From an uncultured Negativicutes bacterium (GTDB lineage: Bacteria > Bacillota > Negativicutes > Veillonellales > Megasphaeraceae), in the NCBI GenBank assembly GCA_900752195.1, contig CAADUJ010000012.1:62001-126000 (forward strand): a stretch of DNA of 64,000 nucleotides, given 5' to 3'. The translations under genes were made by a program, and so were the position numbers. Below, in pieces: positions 1-8,470 of the stretch. Each line of letters opens with the position of its first letter. The stretch's first letter is position 1. The notes under the pieces were generated by a model. The model saw only the letters and a program-made list of their open reading frames with translations. It had not been told where the DNA came from and searched no databases.

Positions 1-817
1 CGATTTGTCAGGTCTTGTTTTACTTTACGGAACATAGTGTACAAGAAGCTGAATTGTCGGAACGCGGTGTTATCGTCTTTTTACGCAGCTGCGATCTTCA
101 TGCTGTAAAGCGGTTGGATTATATGTTCCTTCAACACGGACCGGAAGATTACTATTACAAACAGGCCCGTGACCGCATCAAATTCGTCCTCATCGGTTGT
201 GATCATAGTTTTGAAGAATGCTTCTGTGTATCTATGGGCACCAATAAAAGCGATAATTACGATTGTGCTATCAATGTCAGGGAAGGCTCCTTTGAAGTCG
301 ATTGCAAAGATGAATTTTTAGGGAAGGCTCTTCAGGAATACGGAACGGAAATCGGAGTAGTTACACCGGATTCCGTTACAGAAGACCCGATTCCCGTCCA
401 TATTCCAGAAACCTTACGTCTGAAGTGGCTAAATCGTCTATTTGGGATGAATACGACAAACGTTGTATCAACTGCGGCCGGTGTACTCTTGTTTGTCCTT
501 CCTGTACATGCTGGTCCATGCAGGATATTTTCTATACGGAAAATGGCAATGCCGGTGAACGGCGCCGCATACAGACGAGCTGCATGTTCAACGATTATAC
601 TGTCGTAGCCGGCGGTGGACGATTCCGTCAGAAACCAGGTGAGCGGATGCGTTTCAAGGTCCTCCATAAGGTATTGGAATTCAAGAAAGGCGCTGGCTAT
701 AATATGTGCGTTGGCTGTGGCCGGTGTGATGCTATTTGTCCGGAATATATTTCTATTAAGCATTGCATCAACGAAAAATTACCGCAAGGCATGAAGGAGG
801 TCGAAGCAAATGGCTGA
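1..817 (+). pseudogene. asrA: Anaerobic sulfite reductase subunit A, frameshifted and cut by the left edge
   Basis: This is the electron-transfer subunit of anaerobic (siroheme) sulfite reductase, which carries two 4Fe-4S clusters and feeds electrons to AsrB and AsrC. The reading frame enters from the left edge and keeps AsrA-like sequence to about base 425 (including SCDLHAVKRLD and CFCVSMGTNKSDNY). The second half lies in another frame from about 425 to 817 and carries both ferredoxin motifs, CINCGRCTLVCPSC and CVGCGRCDAICPE. A single missing G near 424-426 would restore a continuous protein reading RLKVAKSSIWDEYD. The end overlaps the asrB start by 8 bases. No slippery heptamer is seen, so either a real lesion or a base-calling error explains it. 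Family assignment is firm; functional status is open. Confidence 0.85.
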
Positions 818-1619
818 GAACGTATACGTACCATTCCGCTCGAAAATATTAGAGGTCATCAAACACTGTGATCAGGAATACACGTTCCGTATGTCCTATG
901 ACCGTGGTGCAGAGCATCCTGTCAAGCCCGGTCAGTTTTTTGAAATCTCTATCCCTAAATATGGCGAAGCTCCTATTTCCGTTAGCGGTATTACAGACCA
1001 TTCCCTGGATTTTACCATCCGTCGTGTCGGCAGCTTGACGAACGAAATCTTTGAAAACTATGTAGGTGGGTATTTCTTCATGCGTGGGCCTTATGGCAAT
1101 GGCTTCGATATTGACTGGTTTAAAGGTAAGGAAACGATCATGGTCACTGGTGGATCCGGATTATCTCCTGTCCACGGCGTCATCGACTACTTTGCTGACC
1201 ACCGTGATGAATGTAAACGCCTTACGGTCATCGCCGGCTTCAAGAGCCCTGACGATATCCTTTTTAAAAAAGATCAGGAACATTGGCATGAAGCAGGCAT
1301 TGAAATGATTACGACTGTCGATAAGGGACCAGAAGGCTATACCGGTCGTGTCGGCATGGTAACGAAATATATTCCGGACCTCGATTTTACAGACATGGCA
1401 AATGCCGTTTGTGTCGTTGTAGGCCCGCCGCCGATGATCAAGTTTTCTATCATGGAATTAAAGAAGCTCGGCGTCAATGAAGATAACATCTTGCTGTCTG
1501 AATCGCGGAAAATGTGCTGCGGTGTAGGCAAGTGTGGTCATTGTCGAATCGGTCATATCTATATCTGCCAGGATGGTCCTGTTTTCAAGTATAAGGATCT
1601 CCAGGGCTTGATCGACTAG
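810..1619 (+). CDS. asrB: Anaerobic sulfite reductase subunit B
   Basis: This 269-residue protein is the flavin/NAD(P)H-oxidising subunit that passes electrons to the sulfite-reducing site. It has the ferredoxin-reductase fold: an FAD-binding barrel in the first 100 residues, a nucleotide-binding GGSGLSP at about 114-120, and a C-terminal 2Fe-2S site with Cys at about 236/237, 242, 245 and 253 (CCGVGKCGHC). This layout matches dihydroorotate dehydrogenase electron-transfer subunits and AsrB. It overlaps asrA by 8 bases and asrC follows after 12, so the three should be co-translated. It appears intact, which makes the asrA frameshift next to it more puzzling. Confidence 0.93.
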   Translation: MAENVYVPFRSKILEVIKHCDQEYTFRMSYDRGAEHPVKPGQFFEISIPKYGEAPISVSGITDHSLDFTIRRVGSLTNEIFENYVGGYFFMRGPYGNGFDIDWFKGKETIMVTGGSGLSPVHGVIDYFADHRDECKRLTVIAGFKSPDDILFKKDQEHWHEAGIEMITTVDKGPEGYTGRVGMVTKYIPDLDFTDMANAVCVVVGPPPMIKFSIMELKKLGVNEDNILLSESRKMCCGVGKCGHCRIGHIYICQDGPVFKYKDLQGLID

Positions 1620-1631
1620 GAGGAAGATACC

Positions 1632-2606
1632 ATGGAAATGAATTGTGGGAAATTAAAGAAAAACGCATACCGCGTGACGAAAAAAAGAGGCATCACCTCA
1701 GCCCGCGTACGCGTGCCAGGTGGCCGTCTCGATGCAAAAGTGTTAGGTCAGGTCCAGCGCATTGCTGAAGAATATGGCAATGGAGAAGTCCATCTTACCA
1801 TCCGTCAGGGCTTTGAAATTTTCGGTATCCCTTTTGAAAAAGTGCCGGAAGTCAATAAAGCGCTCCAGCCTATCATCGATGCATTGGGAATCAATCAATC
1901 TCATCGTGATGGCGGCTACGACTCATCAGGTACCCGTAATATTATGGCTTGTGTAGGCAATCACGTTTGTCCGTTTGCCAACTACGATACGACAGCATTG
2001 GCCAAACGGATTGAAAAGGCCATTTTCCCTAACGATTTACACGTCAAAGTGGCTCTTACAGGGTGCCCTAATGACTGTTGCAAAGTACGTATGCATGACT
2101 TTGGCATCATCGGCATGACAGAACCGCAGTTCGATCCTACGCGGTGCGTGTCGTGCGGTATGTGTGTCCGTAAGTGCAAGCAGCTTTCCGTAGAGGCCCT
2201 TCACATGGAAAAATTCCGTCCTGTCCGTAACGTTGATCGCTGCATCGGTTGCGGCGTTTGTATCCATGCCTGCCCTAACCGTGCCTGGACGCGGAGCAAA
2301 ACGCAATATTTCCGCCTTACCTTATTAGGCCGGTCGGGCAAGAAGAATCCTCGCATGGGCATCGACTTCATCAAATGGGTCGATGCTGATAACGTTGTCA
2401 AGATCATTGCCAATGTATATGATTACGCTAAAAAATATATCGATCCTGAAGCGCCAGGCGGTAAGGAACATATTGGATATATCGTTGACCGTACAGGTGT
2501 AGAAGAATTTCTCCGCTACATTATGCGCAATGTTGAACTTCCAGAAAAAGCAGAAGTCTATAGCCCCCTGTACTGGAATGGCATTCGGTATTCTGGTTTA
2601 AAATAA
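1632..2606 (+). CDS. asrC: Anaerobic sulfite reductase catalytic subunit C
   Basis: This is the siroheme subunit that reduces sulfite to sulfide with six electrons in the cytoplasm. Of 324 residues, the siroheme/4Fe-4S ligands are visible as Cys107 and Cys113 (ACVGNHVCP) and Cys145 and Cys149 (GCPNDCC). An inserted ferredoxin domain follows with two 4Fe-4S motifs, Cys172/175/178/182 and Cys204/207/210/214. The start ATG lies behind AGGAGGAAG. The length is close to the usual AsrC. Siroheme would come from the hemA/L/B/C, cobA-hemD and precorrin-2 dehydrogenase genes downstream. The open reading frame shows no damage. Confidence 0.94.
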   Translation: MEMNCGKLKKNAYRVTKKRGITSARVRVPGGRLDAKVLGQVQRIAEEYGNGEVHLTIRQGFEIFGIPFEKVPEVNKALQPIIDALGINQSHRDGGYDSSGTRNIMACVGNHVCPFANYDTTALAKRIEKAIFPNDLHVKVALTGCPNDCCKVRMHDFGIIGMTEPQFDPTRCVSCGMCVRKCKQLSVEALHMEKFRPVRNVDRCIGCGVCIHACPNRAWTRSKTQYFRLTLLGRSGKKNPRMGIDFIKWVDADNVVKIIANVYDYAKKYIDPEAPGGKEHIGYIVDRTGVEEFLRYIMRNVELPEKAEVYSPLYWNGIRYSGLK

Positions 2607-2625
2607 AACAGGAGGAGTACCTAGT

Positions 2626-3387
2626 ATGTTTGCTGAGGAATATATGGCTACTGCACAAGGTGCATTGGCAAAAGCTACGATGGTCCGAAAAAATCCACTG
2701 GGATACTTTTTGCTTTCCAGTCTGGCCGGTGCATATATAGGCTTTGGTATACTCTTGTCCTTTACCGTAAGTGGTACATTAGGCTCCCTTCCGATAACGA
2801 AAGTGGCCATGGGATTGTCCTTCGGTATTGCCTTGAGTCTCGTCATCATTGCCGGTGCTGAACTCTTTACGGGAAATGCGTTCGTCATGTACAATGGCCT
2901 TCGAATGAAGACCGTCACAGTCCGCGATGTCGTTACCCTCTGGGTACTGTGTTACCTGGGAAACTGGTTTGGCGCCATCGTGTTATCTACCGTCTTTTAT
3001 GCGGCTCTAGGGCCTGTAGGAGCTGTAGGTAACGCATTGGCTGCTGCAGCGGCTACGAAGATGAGCCTGCCGCCACTGGTCCTTTTTGCACGGGGCATCT
3101 TGTGTAATATCCTCGTCTGTCTTGCCGTATGGTGCGGTTTCCGGACGAAAAATGATGCAGCTAAGCTCATCATGGTATTCTGGTGCCTCTATGCATTCTT
3201 TACATGCGGCTTTGAACATAGTGTTGCCAATATGACGGTTCTTACCGTAGCGATAATGGCTCCCTTTGATGCGGCTGTTTCGCTGGGCGGTTATTTGTAT
3301 AATCTCTTTTTCGTTACCTTAGGGAATATCGTAGGCGCCATCGTATTCTTGTCTATTCCGTATGGGATAGGTGCATTGAAAAAATAA
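2626..3387 (+). CDS. Formate/nitrite-family channel, probable hydrosulfide channel
   Basis: This 253-residue polytopic membrane protein belongs to the FNT family of pentameric anion channels. It shows the family pattern of about six hydrophobic helices, with the typical GAELFTGNA segment near residues 83-91 and an FVTLGNIVGA segment near the C-terminus. It begins 20 bases after asrC behind AGGAGG, so it belongs to the asr operon. An FNT channel in the same position in Clostridioides difficile was shown to pass hydrosulfide, so the likely job here is to release the sulfide made by AsrC. Formate or nitrite transport (focA/nirC-like) cannot be excluded from sequence alone; family call is firm, substrate inferred. 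Confidence 0.85.
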   Translation: MFAEEYMATAQGALAKATMVRKNPLGYFLLSSLAGAYIGFGILLSFTVSGTLGSLPITKVAMGLSFGIALSLVIIAGAELFTGNAFVMYNGLRMKTVTVRDVVTLWVLCYLGNWFGAIVLSTVFYAALGPVGAVGNALAAAAATKMSLPPLVLFARGILCNILVCLAVWCGFRTKNDAAKLIMVFWCLYAFFTCGFEHSVANMTVLTVAIMAPFDAAVSLGGYLYNLFFVTLGNIVGAIVFLSIPYGIGALKK

Positions 3388-3444
3388 TATGGCCATGCTA
3401 TGATGTCTACATGATGTTTGTGTACTGATGAAGAAGGAATGTAT

Positions 3445-3816
3445 ATGGTCTATAAGATACAAATCAAACGCGTATACGATCTGCCAGAAGAAGCGGATGG
3501 TATACGCATCCTCGTCGACCGGCTTTGGCCGCGGGGCATTTCAAAGGAGCAGGCAGCTCTGGACCGATGGGACAAAGAAATAGCCCCATCACCAGAGCTG
3601 CGCAAGTGGTATTGCCATAAGGCCAATCTGTTTCCACGATTTTCATCACAATACACAGCCGAGCTGGATAAAAGTCACTATGCTCTTCAATTTGTGTCAG
3701 ACTGCAAAACGTGGCTGAAAAATGGAAATGTCACCCTCGTATATGCGGCAAAAGATACAGAACACAGCCATGCCTTAGTATTATTAGAATGGCTGGAAAA
3801 AGCTCTTTCGTCATAG
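3445..3816 (+). CDS. DUF488 family protein
   Basis: This is a 123-residue cytoplasmic protein of the DUF488 family, whose biochemical role is not established. It contains the family signature RILVDRLWPRGISKE near the N-terminus, WDKEIAPSPELRKWY after it, and the C-terminal VTLVYAAKD and H-rich segments. The third in-frame start (MVYKIQIKRV) was chosen because GAAGAAGGA ends 6 bases before it, while an upstream TTG and an ATG lie too close to or before that site. It stands alone between the asr operon and a strong bidirectional terminator. No function is assigned. Confidence 0.8.
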   Translation: MVYKIQIKRVYDLPEEADGIRILVDRLWPRGISKEQAALDRWDKEIAPSPELRKWYCHKANLFPRFSSQYTAELDKSHYALQFVSDCKTWLKNGNVTLVYAAKDTEHSHALVLLEWLEKALSS

Positions 3817-3817
3817 T

Positions 3818-3862
3818 AAAAAAACTCTTCATGAAAACTAACGTTCATGAAGAGTTTTTTTT
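3818..3862. terminator. Bidirectional intrinsic terminator
   Basis: A near-perfect inverted repeat of about 18 bases (AAACTCTTCATGAA and its complement, loop around 3836-3843) has A-runs on one side and T-runs on the other. It sits exactly between the convergent DUF488 gene and hemL, so it should stop transcription in both directions. Confidence 0.9.
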
Positions 3863-5165
3863 ATGCCCTTGAAGCGGCTACTTTTTGGAAAGCTTTTTTC
3901 GCGGCTTCAATCGTTTGTTCAATGATTTCCTTTGTATGGACACCAGAGACGAAACACGTTTCAAATTGTGATGGAGGCAGGTAGATGCCTTGTTCGAGCA
4001 TGGCCTTGAAATAGATTGTAAAGGCCTCTTGATCGGCTCCGTTGGCGTCGTTGAAGTTCAGTACATCTGTATCGCTGAAGAAGAGACTGAACATGGATCC
4101 CGATTGATGGATGCAGACGGGAACGTGGGATTCTTCCGCCGCCTGAGCGAGGCCTTTTGTAAGAGCCGTTGTCATAGCTGTAATGCGTTCTGTGTAGTCC
4201 GGATTTTCTGTGATGATGCGTAGTGTTTCCAGCCCGGCTGTCATGGCCAGCGGGTTGCCGCTGAGCGTTCCTGCCTGATAAATGGGACCTTGCGGTGATA
4301 CACAGTCCATGAGATATTTTTTACCACCATAGGCGGCAACGGGAAGTCCACCACCTATAATTTTGCCAAGGCAAGTCATGTCGGGGACGATGCCGTAGTA
4401 GGCTTGTGCTCCGTGTAAAGCCGTCCTGAAACCACACATTACTTCGTCAAATATAAGAATCGTGCCATGCGCCTGAGTCTGGTTGCGCAATGCTTGCAAG
4501 AATCCAGGCACAGGCGGGACTAAGCCCATGTTACCGGCTACTGGTTCAACGATGACGGCGGCGATGTCGTTGCCGTAACCGTTCATGATGCGGTCGAACG
4601 CGCGGATGTCATTGTATGGAAGGGTAATCGTGTCTTCTGCCGTACCCTGTGTGATACCGGGGCTGTCAGGCTGGCCGAAGGTGGCAGCACCAGAACCGGC
4701 ACTGACGAGGAGGCTGTCACCATGACCGTGATAGCAACCTTGGAATTTGATGATTTTATCGCGATCCGTAAAGCCTCGGGCGACGCGGATGGCACTCATC
4801 GTCGCTTCTGTACCAGAGTTGACCATACGGATTTTTTCGATAGAGGGATAAATCGACATGACGAGCTTGGCTAGTTCTGATTCGATGACCGTTGGTGCAC
4901 CGTAGCTCGTGCCGCGTGTAACGGCTTCCTGCAATGCCTTTACGACGCGGGGATGGGCGTGGCCGGCAATCATAGGTCCCCAGGAACCGATGTAATCGAT
5001 GTATTGATTACCGTCAATGTCCGTAATGGTGCAACCGTTAGCTGAGGCGATGAAAGGCGGGTCACAGTGGACGCGGCCATACGAGCGGACAGGACTGTTT
5101 ACACCGCCAGGCATGAGCGTCTGGGCTTCTTTAAAGGCGGCAGATGACTTAGGTATACGTAGCAT
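3861..5165 (-). CDS. hemL: Glutamate-1-semialdehyde 2,1-aminomutase
   Basis: This enzyme converts glutamate-1-semialdehyde to 5-aminolevulinate, the second step of the C5 tetrapyrrole pathway, using pyridoxal phosphate. The 434 residues carry the class-III aminotransferase pattern: VNSGTEATMSAIRVAR near 115-130, FDEVMCGFR at 239-247 and the cofactor lysine at about 268 in CLGKIIGGGLP. The length is typical. It starts behind a good GGAGGTAAT site just 21 bases after hemA, so hemA and hemL form one transcript. The product feeds hemB, which lies in a separate block about 4.4 kb away on the same strand. Confidence 0.95.
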   Translation of the reverse strand: MLRIPKSSAAFKEAQTLMPGGVNSPVRSYGRVHCDPPFIASANGCTITDIDGNQYIDYIGSWGPMIAGHAHPRVVKALQEAVTRGTSYGAPTVIESELAKLVMSIYPSIEKIRMVNSGTEATMSAIRVARGFTDRDKIIKFQGCYHGHGDSLLVSAGSGAATFGQPDSPGITQGTAEDTITLPYNDIRAFDRIMNGYGNDIAAVIVEPVAGNMGLVPPVPGFLQALRNQTQAHGTILIFDEVMCGFRTALHGAQAYYGIVPDMTCLGKIIGGGLPVAAYGGKKYLMDCVSPQGPIYQAGTLSGNPLAMTAGLETLRIITENPDYTERITAMTTALTKGLAQAAEESHVPVCIHQSGSMFSLFFSDTDVLNFNDANGADQEAFTIYFKAMLEQGIYLPPSQFETCFVSGVHTKEIIEQTIEAAKKAFQKVAASRA

Positions 5166-5186
5166 ACTAATTACCTCCTGATTGGA

Positions 5187-6443
5187 TTAAAGTCGAAATA
5201 ACTCTGATATAGAATGGATGATTTTTTCTTCTTTTTCCGTCTGCGCAGCATCGACGATTTGCATCATAGGATCTCGTAGGACCTTGCGGATGATGCGGTG
5301 CGACATATTTTCGATGATGCGGTACTGTTCCTCTGTCAATGTAGGAAGCTTGTTGCAGGCCCGGCGTACCTCGCGTTGACGCATCGTTTCAGCCTTATCC
5401 CAGAGGCGAAGCATGGCTGGACGGACCGATAAATAGCGGAAACGCTCTACGAGAGATGCAGCATCGTCTTGTACAATCGTTTCGGCCAGCAGGGCTTCCC
5501 GCTCCCGGGCGTCTTCATTGCGCTGGACTGTCGTTGTCAGATCGTCGATATTGTAGAGTGTAATGCCAGGAATATCTCCGGCTTTCGGATCAATATCGCG
5601 AGGCACGGCAATGTCGATGAGCAATAGGGGCTTGCCGTTGCGGTCCCGAGAAAGTTCCATGGCTTTGTCCTCTGTAAGGACGTAATGGGGAGCGCCTGTT
5701 GAAGTTATAATTATATCTACATGACGTCCATAGGAGAGGACATCTTTGTAGTGGATGGCCTTTCCGCCTAACGATTGAGCCAGCTCCTGAGCACGTTCGA
5801 TATGGCGATTGACGACGTATAGCGATCCTGTGCCCTTGCCGCAAAAGTTCCGTGCCGTCAGTGTCGCTGTCTCTCCCGCACCATAAACCATAAGATTGTG
5901 GCCTTCTAAGGAACCTAATATCTTTTCAGCAAGCTGTACGGCGGCATAGCTTACAGACACGGCATTATAGGCGATGTGCGTTTCTGTACGGACCCGTTTG
6001 CCTGTGGTTAAGGCTTGTTGGAAGAGAAGATTTAATACCGTTCCCGTAGCGCCGCTGTCGTGAGAGCGGATATAGGCTTCCTTTACCTGGTTTAAAATCT
6101 GCCCTTCTCCGAGTATTTGCGAGTCCAGACTCGCGGCGACGCGCAAGGCATGGGTGATACAGTCGTTACCTGTATAGGTATATACATAAGAATCGTCAAT
6201 AATCGGAGCATCTGGTAGTAGAGACGCAACGAAGGACTGAATCGTTTTTCCTGTGATAGAATCGTCGCCGACGGCATATATCTCTGTACGATTACACGTA
6301 GAAAGAATGACGACTTCCGGTACATAAGGCTCATAGAGCCGACTGTCCAGGACCTTTGTAATCAACTCAGGCGACAGTGAAAAAGATTCACGAATCATAA
6401 TGGGAACTGTTTTATAATTGAGTCCCCAAACAAGTAATTTCAT
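5187..6443 (-). CDS. hemA: Glutamyl-tRNA reductase
   Basis: This enzyme reduces glutamyl-tRNA to glutamate-1-semialdehyde with NADPH and commits carbon to tetrapyrroles. It carries the catalytic cysteine (about residue 50) in STCNRTEIYAV, the substrate segment SLDSQILGEGQILNQVKEAY, a nucleotide-binding MVYGAGETA, and a C-terminal dimerisation helix. Of two possible starts, the ATG at 6443 was chosen because GAGGT lies 9-10 bases upstream, while a TTG two codons earlier is only 3 bases from it. The protein has 418 residues, normal for the family. A promoter sits about 70 bases upstream. Confidence 0.95.
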   Translation of the reverse strand: MKLLVWGLNYKTVPIMIRESFSLSPELITKVLDSRLYEPYVPEVVILSTCNRTEIYAVGDDSITGKTIQSFVASLLPDAPIIDDSYVYTYTGNDCITHALRVAASLDSQILGEGQILNQVKEAYIRSHDSGATGTVLNLLFQQALTTGKRVRTETHIAYNAVSVSYAAVQLAEKILGSLEGHNLMVYGAGETATLTARNFCGKGTGSLYVVNRHIERAQELAQSLGGKAIHYKDVLSYGRHVDIIITSTGAPHYVLTEDKAMELSRDRNGKPLLLIDIAVPRDIDPKAGDIPGITLYNIDDLTTTVQRNEDAREREALLAETIVQDDAASLVERFRYLSVRPAMLRLWDKAETMRQREVRRACNKLPTLTEEQYRIIENMSHRIIRKVLRDPMMQIVDAAQTEKEEKIIHSISELFRL

Positions 6444-6504
6444 AATCAATCAACCTCGTAACATGATGATGGATGACACTTCATATACGATATGTGTACT
6501 CTTT

Positions 6505-6534
6505 AGTATACCACGAAAAGGGCAGAATAGACAA
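6505..6534 (-). promoter_or_regulatory. Probable promoter of hemA-hemL
   Basis: Reading the minus strand, TTGTCT and TATACT are separated by 18 bases, and the hemA start lies about 60 bases downstream. This is the best sigma-A-like match in the intergenic region. It is a pattern match only. Confidence 0.5.
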
Positions 6535-6682
6535 AAAGGCATTCGTGGGATAATAAAGAGAATATAGTTCTAAAATTATGATAAAATACATATGGTAATC
6601 TCCATATAATATGCTTAAATGTGATGGATTTATGTGTTTTATATATGATTATAAAAAAATAGAATATTGTTCTAATTTACTA

Positions 6683-6711
6683 TTGACAAAACAATACCGA
6701 ACGTGTACTAT
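6683..6711 (+). promoter_or_regulatory. Promoter of the SAM-riboswitch operon
   Basis: A consensus TTGACA is followed after 17 bases by TACTAT. The predicted start (about 6718) is about 20-25 bases before the first conserved base of the SAM riboswitch. The -35 element is perfect, so basal transcription should be strong and the riboswitch would do the gating. Confidence 0.75.
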
Positions 6712-6712
6712 T

Positions 6713-6734
6713 TACACATGCATTGCAATGTGTA
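6713..6734. repeat. Inverted repeat at the transcription start of the SAM operon
   Basis: TACACAT and ATGTGTA form perfect 7-base arms around an 8-base centre (GCATTGCA). The repeat overlaps the predicted start site and precedes the riboswitch. It could be a repressor operator or a 5' hairpin of the transcript. No known regulator consensus was recognised. Confidence 0.45.
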
Positions 6735-6737
6735 TAC

Positions 6738-6850
6738 AACATCATCCAGAGCAGTTGAGGGACCGGCCCTATGACGCTGCGGCAACCGACTTTATAGTAC
6801 GGTGCCAATTCCGGCAGGATTTTTCCTGACAGATGAGCGATATGACACAA
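6738..6850 (+). promoter_or_regulatory. SAM-I (S-box) riboswitch
   Basis: The segment has the S-box core in order: ATCCAGAGCAGTTGAGGGAC, then GGCCCTATGACGC, CGGCAACC, and GGTGCCAATTCC, followed by a short hairpin and the closing GATGAG of helix P1. SAM-I aptamers end transcription when S-adenosylmethionine is abundant. An intrinsic terminator follows directly, and the YeiH-type transporter gene starts about 85 bases after the aptamer. This predicts that the transporter, the small membrane protein and the E1-like gene are expressed when methionine/SAM is short. Confidence 0.95.
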
Positions 6851-6859
6851 GACTCCAAC

Positions 6860-6885
6860 CGCCATCTGGACATGGCGATTTTTTT
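6860..6885 (+). terminator. Riboswitch-controlled terminator
   Basis: CGCCAT and ATGGCG close a six-base stem with a six-base loop, followed by seven T. It lies just 3' of the SAM aptamer and before the transporter gene. It is the expression platform: SAM binding should favour this hairpin. Confidence 0.88.
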
Positions 6886-6934
6886 GTATCTGCCATCATC
6901 GGGAGCATTATTTTCGTTAAAGGAGAGGTATGTC

Positions 6935-8404
6935 ATGAGTGGTACACAGCATATTAGCCAACATCGCTCTTCCTTGCTTACGAGCGAGGATTGGTGGGCG
7001 GTATGGTTGGGATTGTTTATTTTTCTATTAGGTGCCGGAAAGGTAGGTGGCCTGGATATTCTCGGATGGGTTGCAAAGTTCGGCATCTGGACGGATGTGA
7101 CCAAGGCAGTGGTTCCGAATTCTCCGGCCTTTGCCTGGTTAGGTGGGATTGGCTCTCTTGTTGCAACCTATCTGTTTCTCGTCATCATTACATCTATTGG
7201 GGCATATTTCATGAAGGCACCAGTCAAGCGATTTGCTGCTGGTTTTACCTGTATCTATGCCATTACAGTTATCATGAATGGATTAGGCAATTATGCGTAT
7301 TTGGCAGCGACACCTGATAAGAGAGCCGCCTTTTCGATTCCTTGGTCTTTAAGCCTGGGGGAACTGGGATTTGTCTTTGCCCTTGTAGCAGGCCTCATCA
7401 TTGGAAATTTCTTCCCTAAGGCAACGCAATTCTTATCTACCGCAGCGAAACCAGAATGGTATATCAAGACGGGAATCGTCATTCTCGGTGCCAATATCGG
7501 CATTCAGGCCATCAGCGCCATGAACCTTGCCAGCACGGTCATCGTTCGTGGTCTCTGTGCTGTCGTAGAAGCGTATTTGATTTACTGGCCTGTCGTCTAT
7601 ATCATCGCTCGCAAATTTTTTCATTTCACGCCAGAATGGGCGGCTCCCATGGCGTCGGGCATTTCCATTTGTGGCGTTGCGGCCGCCATTGCTACAGGCA
7701 GTGCCATCAGGGCCCGTCAAATTGTTCCGACTATCCTGGCATCGGTCATCATCGTCTTCGTTGCATTTGAATTGCTCGTGCTACCTTTTGCGGCTGCTTA
7801 TTTCCTAAACGGTGAACCTATGGTGGCCGGTTCGTGGCTTGGCCTGGTCGTTAAGAGCGATGGCGGTGCCGTTGCCTCTGGTGCTATTGCCGATTCGCTT
7901 ATCCGTAGCACTGCATTGAGTGAATATGGCGTCCAGTACCAGGAAGGGTGGATTCTCATGGCAACGACGACTTCGAAGGTCTTTATCGATATCTTTATCG
8001 GCGTCTGGGCGTTTATCCTGGCCATCGTCTGGTCTGTATATCATTTGAACCAACGGAAAGATGGAAATTTTACGGTATCGAAGAAAGAAATATGGAACCG
8101 TTTTCCAAAATTCATCATCGGTTTCATTGGCACTCTCGTCGTCGTATTCCTTGCAGGGTATGCCTTCCCTGACAGCGTAGCGGCTGCCAAGGCCGGTGCA
8201 GGGCAGTCTAATCTTCTGCGGGCTATCTTCTTTGGCCTTTGCTTTTTCTCTATCGGCCTCGTCACGAACGTGCGTAAACTCTGGCATGCAGGCCTGGGCC
8301 GCGTCGTCGGTGTCTATGCCATTGCCCTTTTAGGTTTTATCATCTGGGTGGGGTTAGGCATTTCATGGCTTTTCTATCATGGCATTACGCCGCCTCTGGT
8401 ATAA
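6935..8404 (+). CDS. YeiH-type putative sulfate exporter family transporter
   Basis: This 489-residue integral membrane protein has many hydrophobic helices and matches the YeiH/UPF0324 family, labelled putative sulfate exporters although the substrate is poorly proven. Recognisable blocks are the paired glycine-rich segments KTGIVILGANIGIQA and SGISICGVAAAIATGSAI (about 180-260) and a C-terminal LFFGLCFFSIGLVTNVRKL-like repeat. The start at 6935 was chosen because AAAGGAGAGG lies just upstream; an earlier in-frame ATG falls inside the riboswitch. It is longer than the roughly 350-residue Escherichia coli YeiH. SAM-riboswitch control suggests a sulfur compound linked to methionine or cysteine supply. 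Confidence 0.8.
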   Translation: MSGTQHISQHRSSLLTSEDWWAVWLGLFIFLLGAGKVGGLDILGWVAKFGIWTDVTKAVVPNSPAFAWLGGIGSLVATYLFLVIITSIGAYFMKAPVKRFAAGFTCIYAITVIMNGLGNYAYLAATPDKRAAFSIPWSLSLGELGFVFALVAGLIIGNFFPKATQFLSTAAKPEWYIKTGIVILGANIGIQAISAMNLASTVIVRGLCAVVEAYLIYWPVVYIIARKFFHFTPEWAAPMASGISICGVAAAIATGSAIRARQIVPTILASVIIVFVAFELLVLPFAAAYFLNGEPMVAGSWLGLVVKSDGGAVASGAIADSLIRSTALSEYGVQYQEGWILMATTTSKVFIDIFIGVWAFILAIVWSVYHLNQRKDGNFTVSKKEIWNRFPKFIIGFIGTLVVVFLAGYAFPDSVAAAKAGAGQSNLLRAIFFGLCFFSIGLVTNVRKLWHAGLGRVVGVYAIALLGFIIWVGLGISWLFYHGITPPLV

Positions 8405-8470
8405 AGCTTATATCGTGAATCATATTGAAATAGTATAGCGTTTATCTTACAATAGAAAGGAATGGTATTG

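Noticed and set aside
405..440. Programmed ribosomal frameshift in asrA
   Set aside because: No slippery heptamer, downstream pseudoknot or Shine-Dalgarno-like stimulator is visible, and asrA is not known to need recoding.
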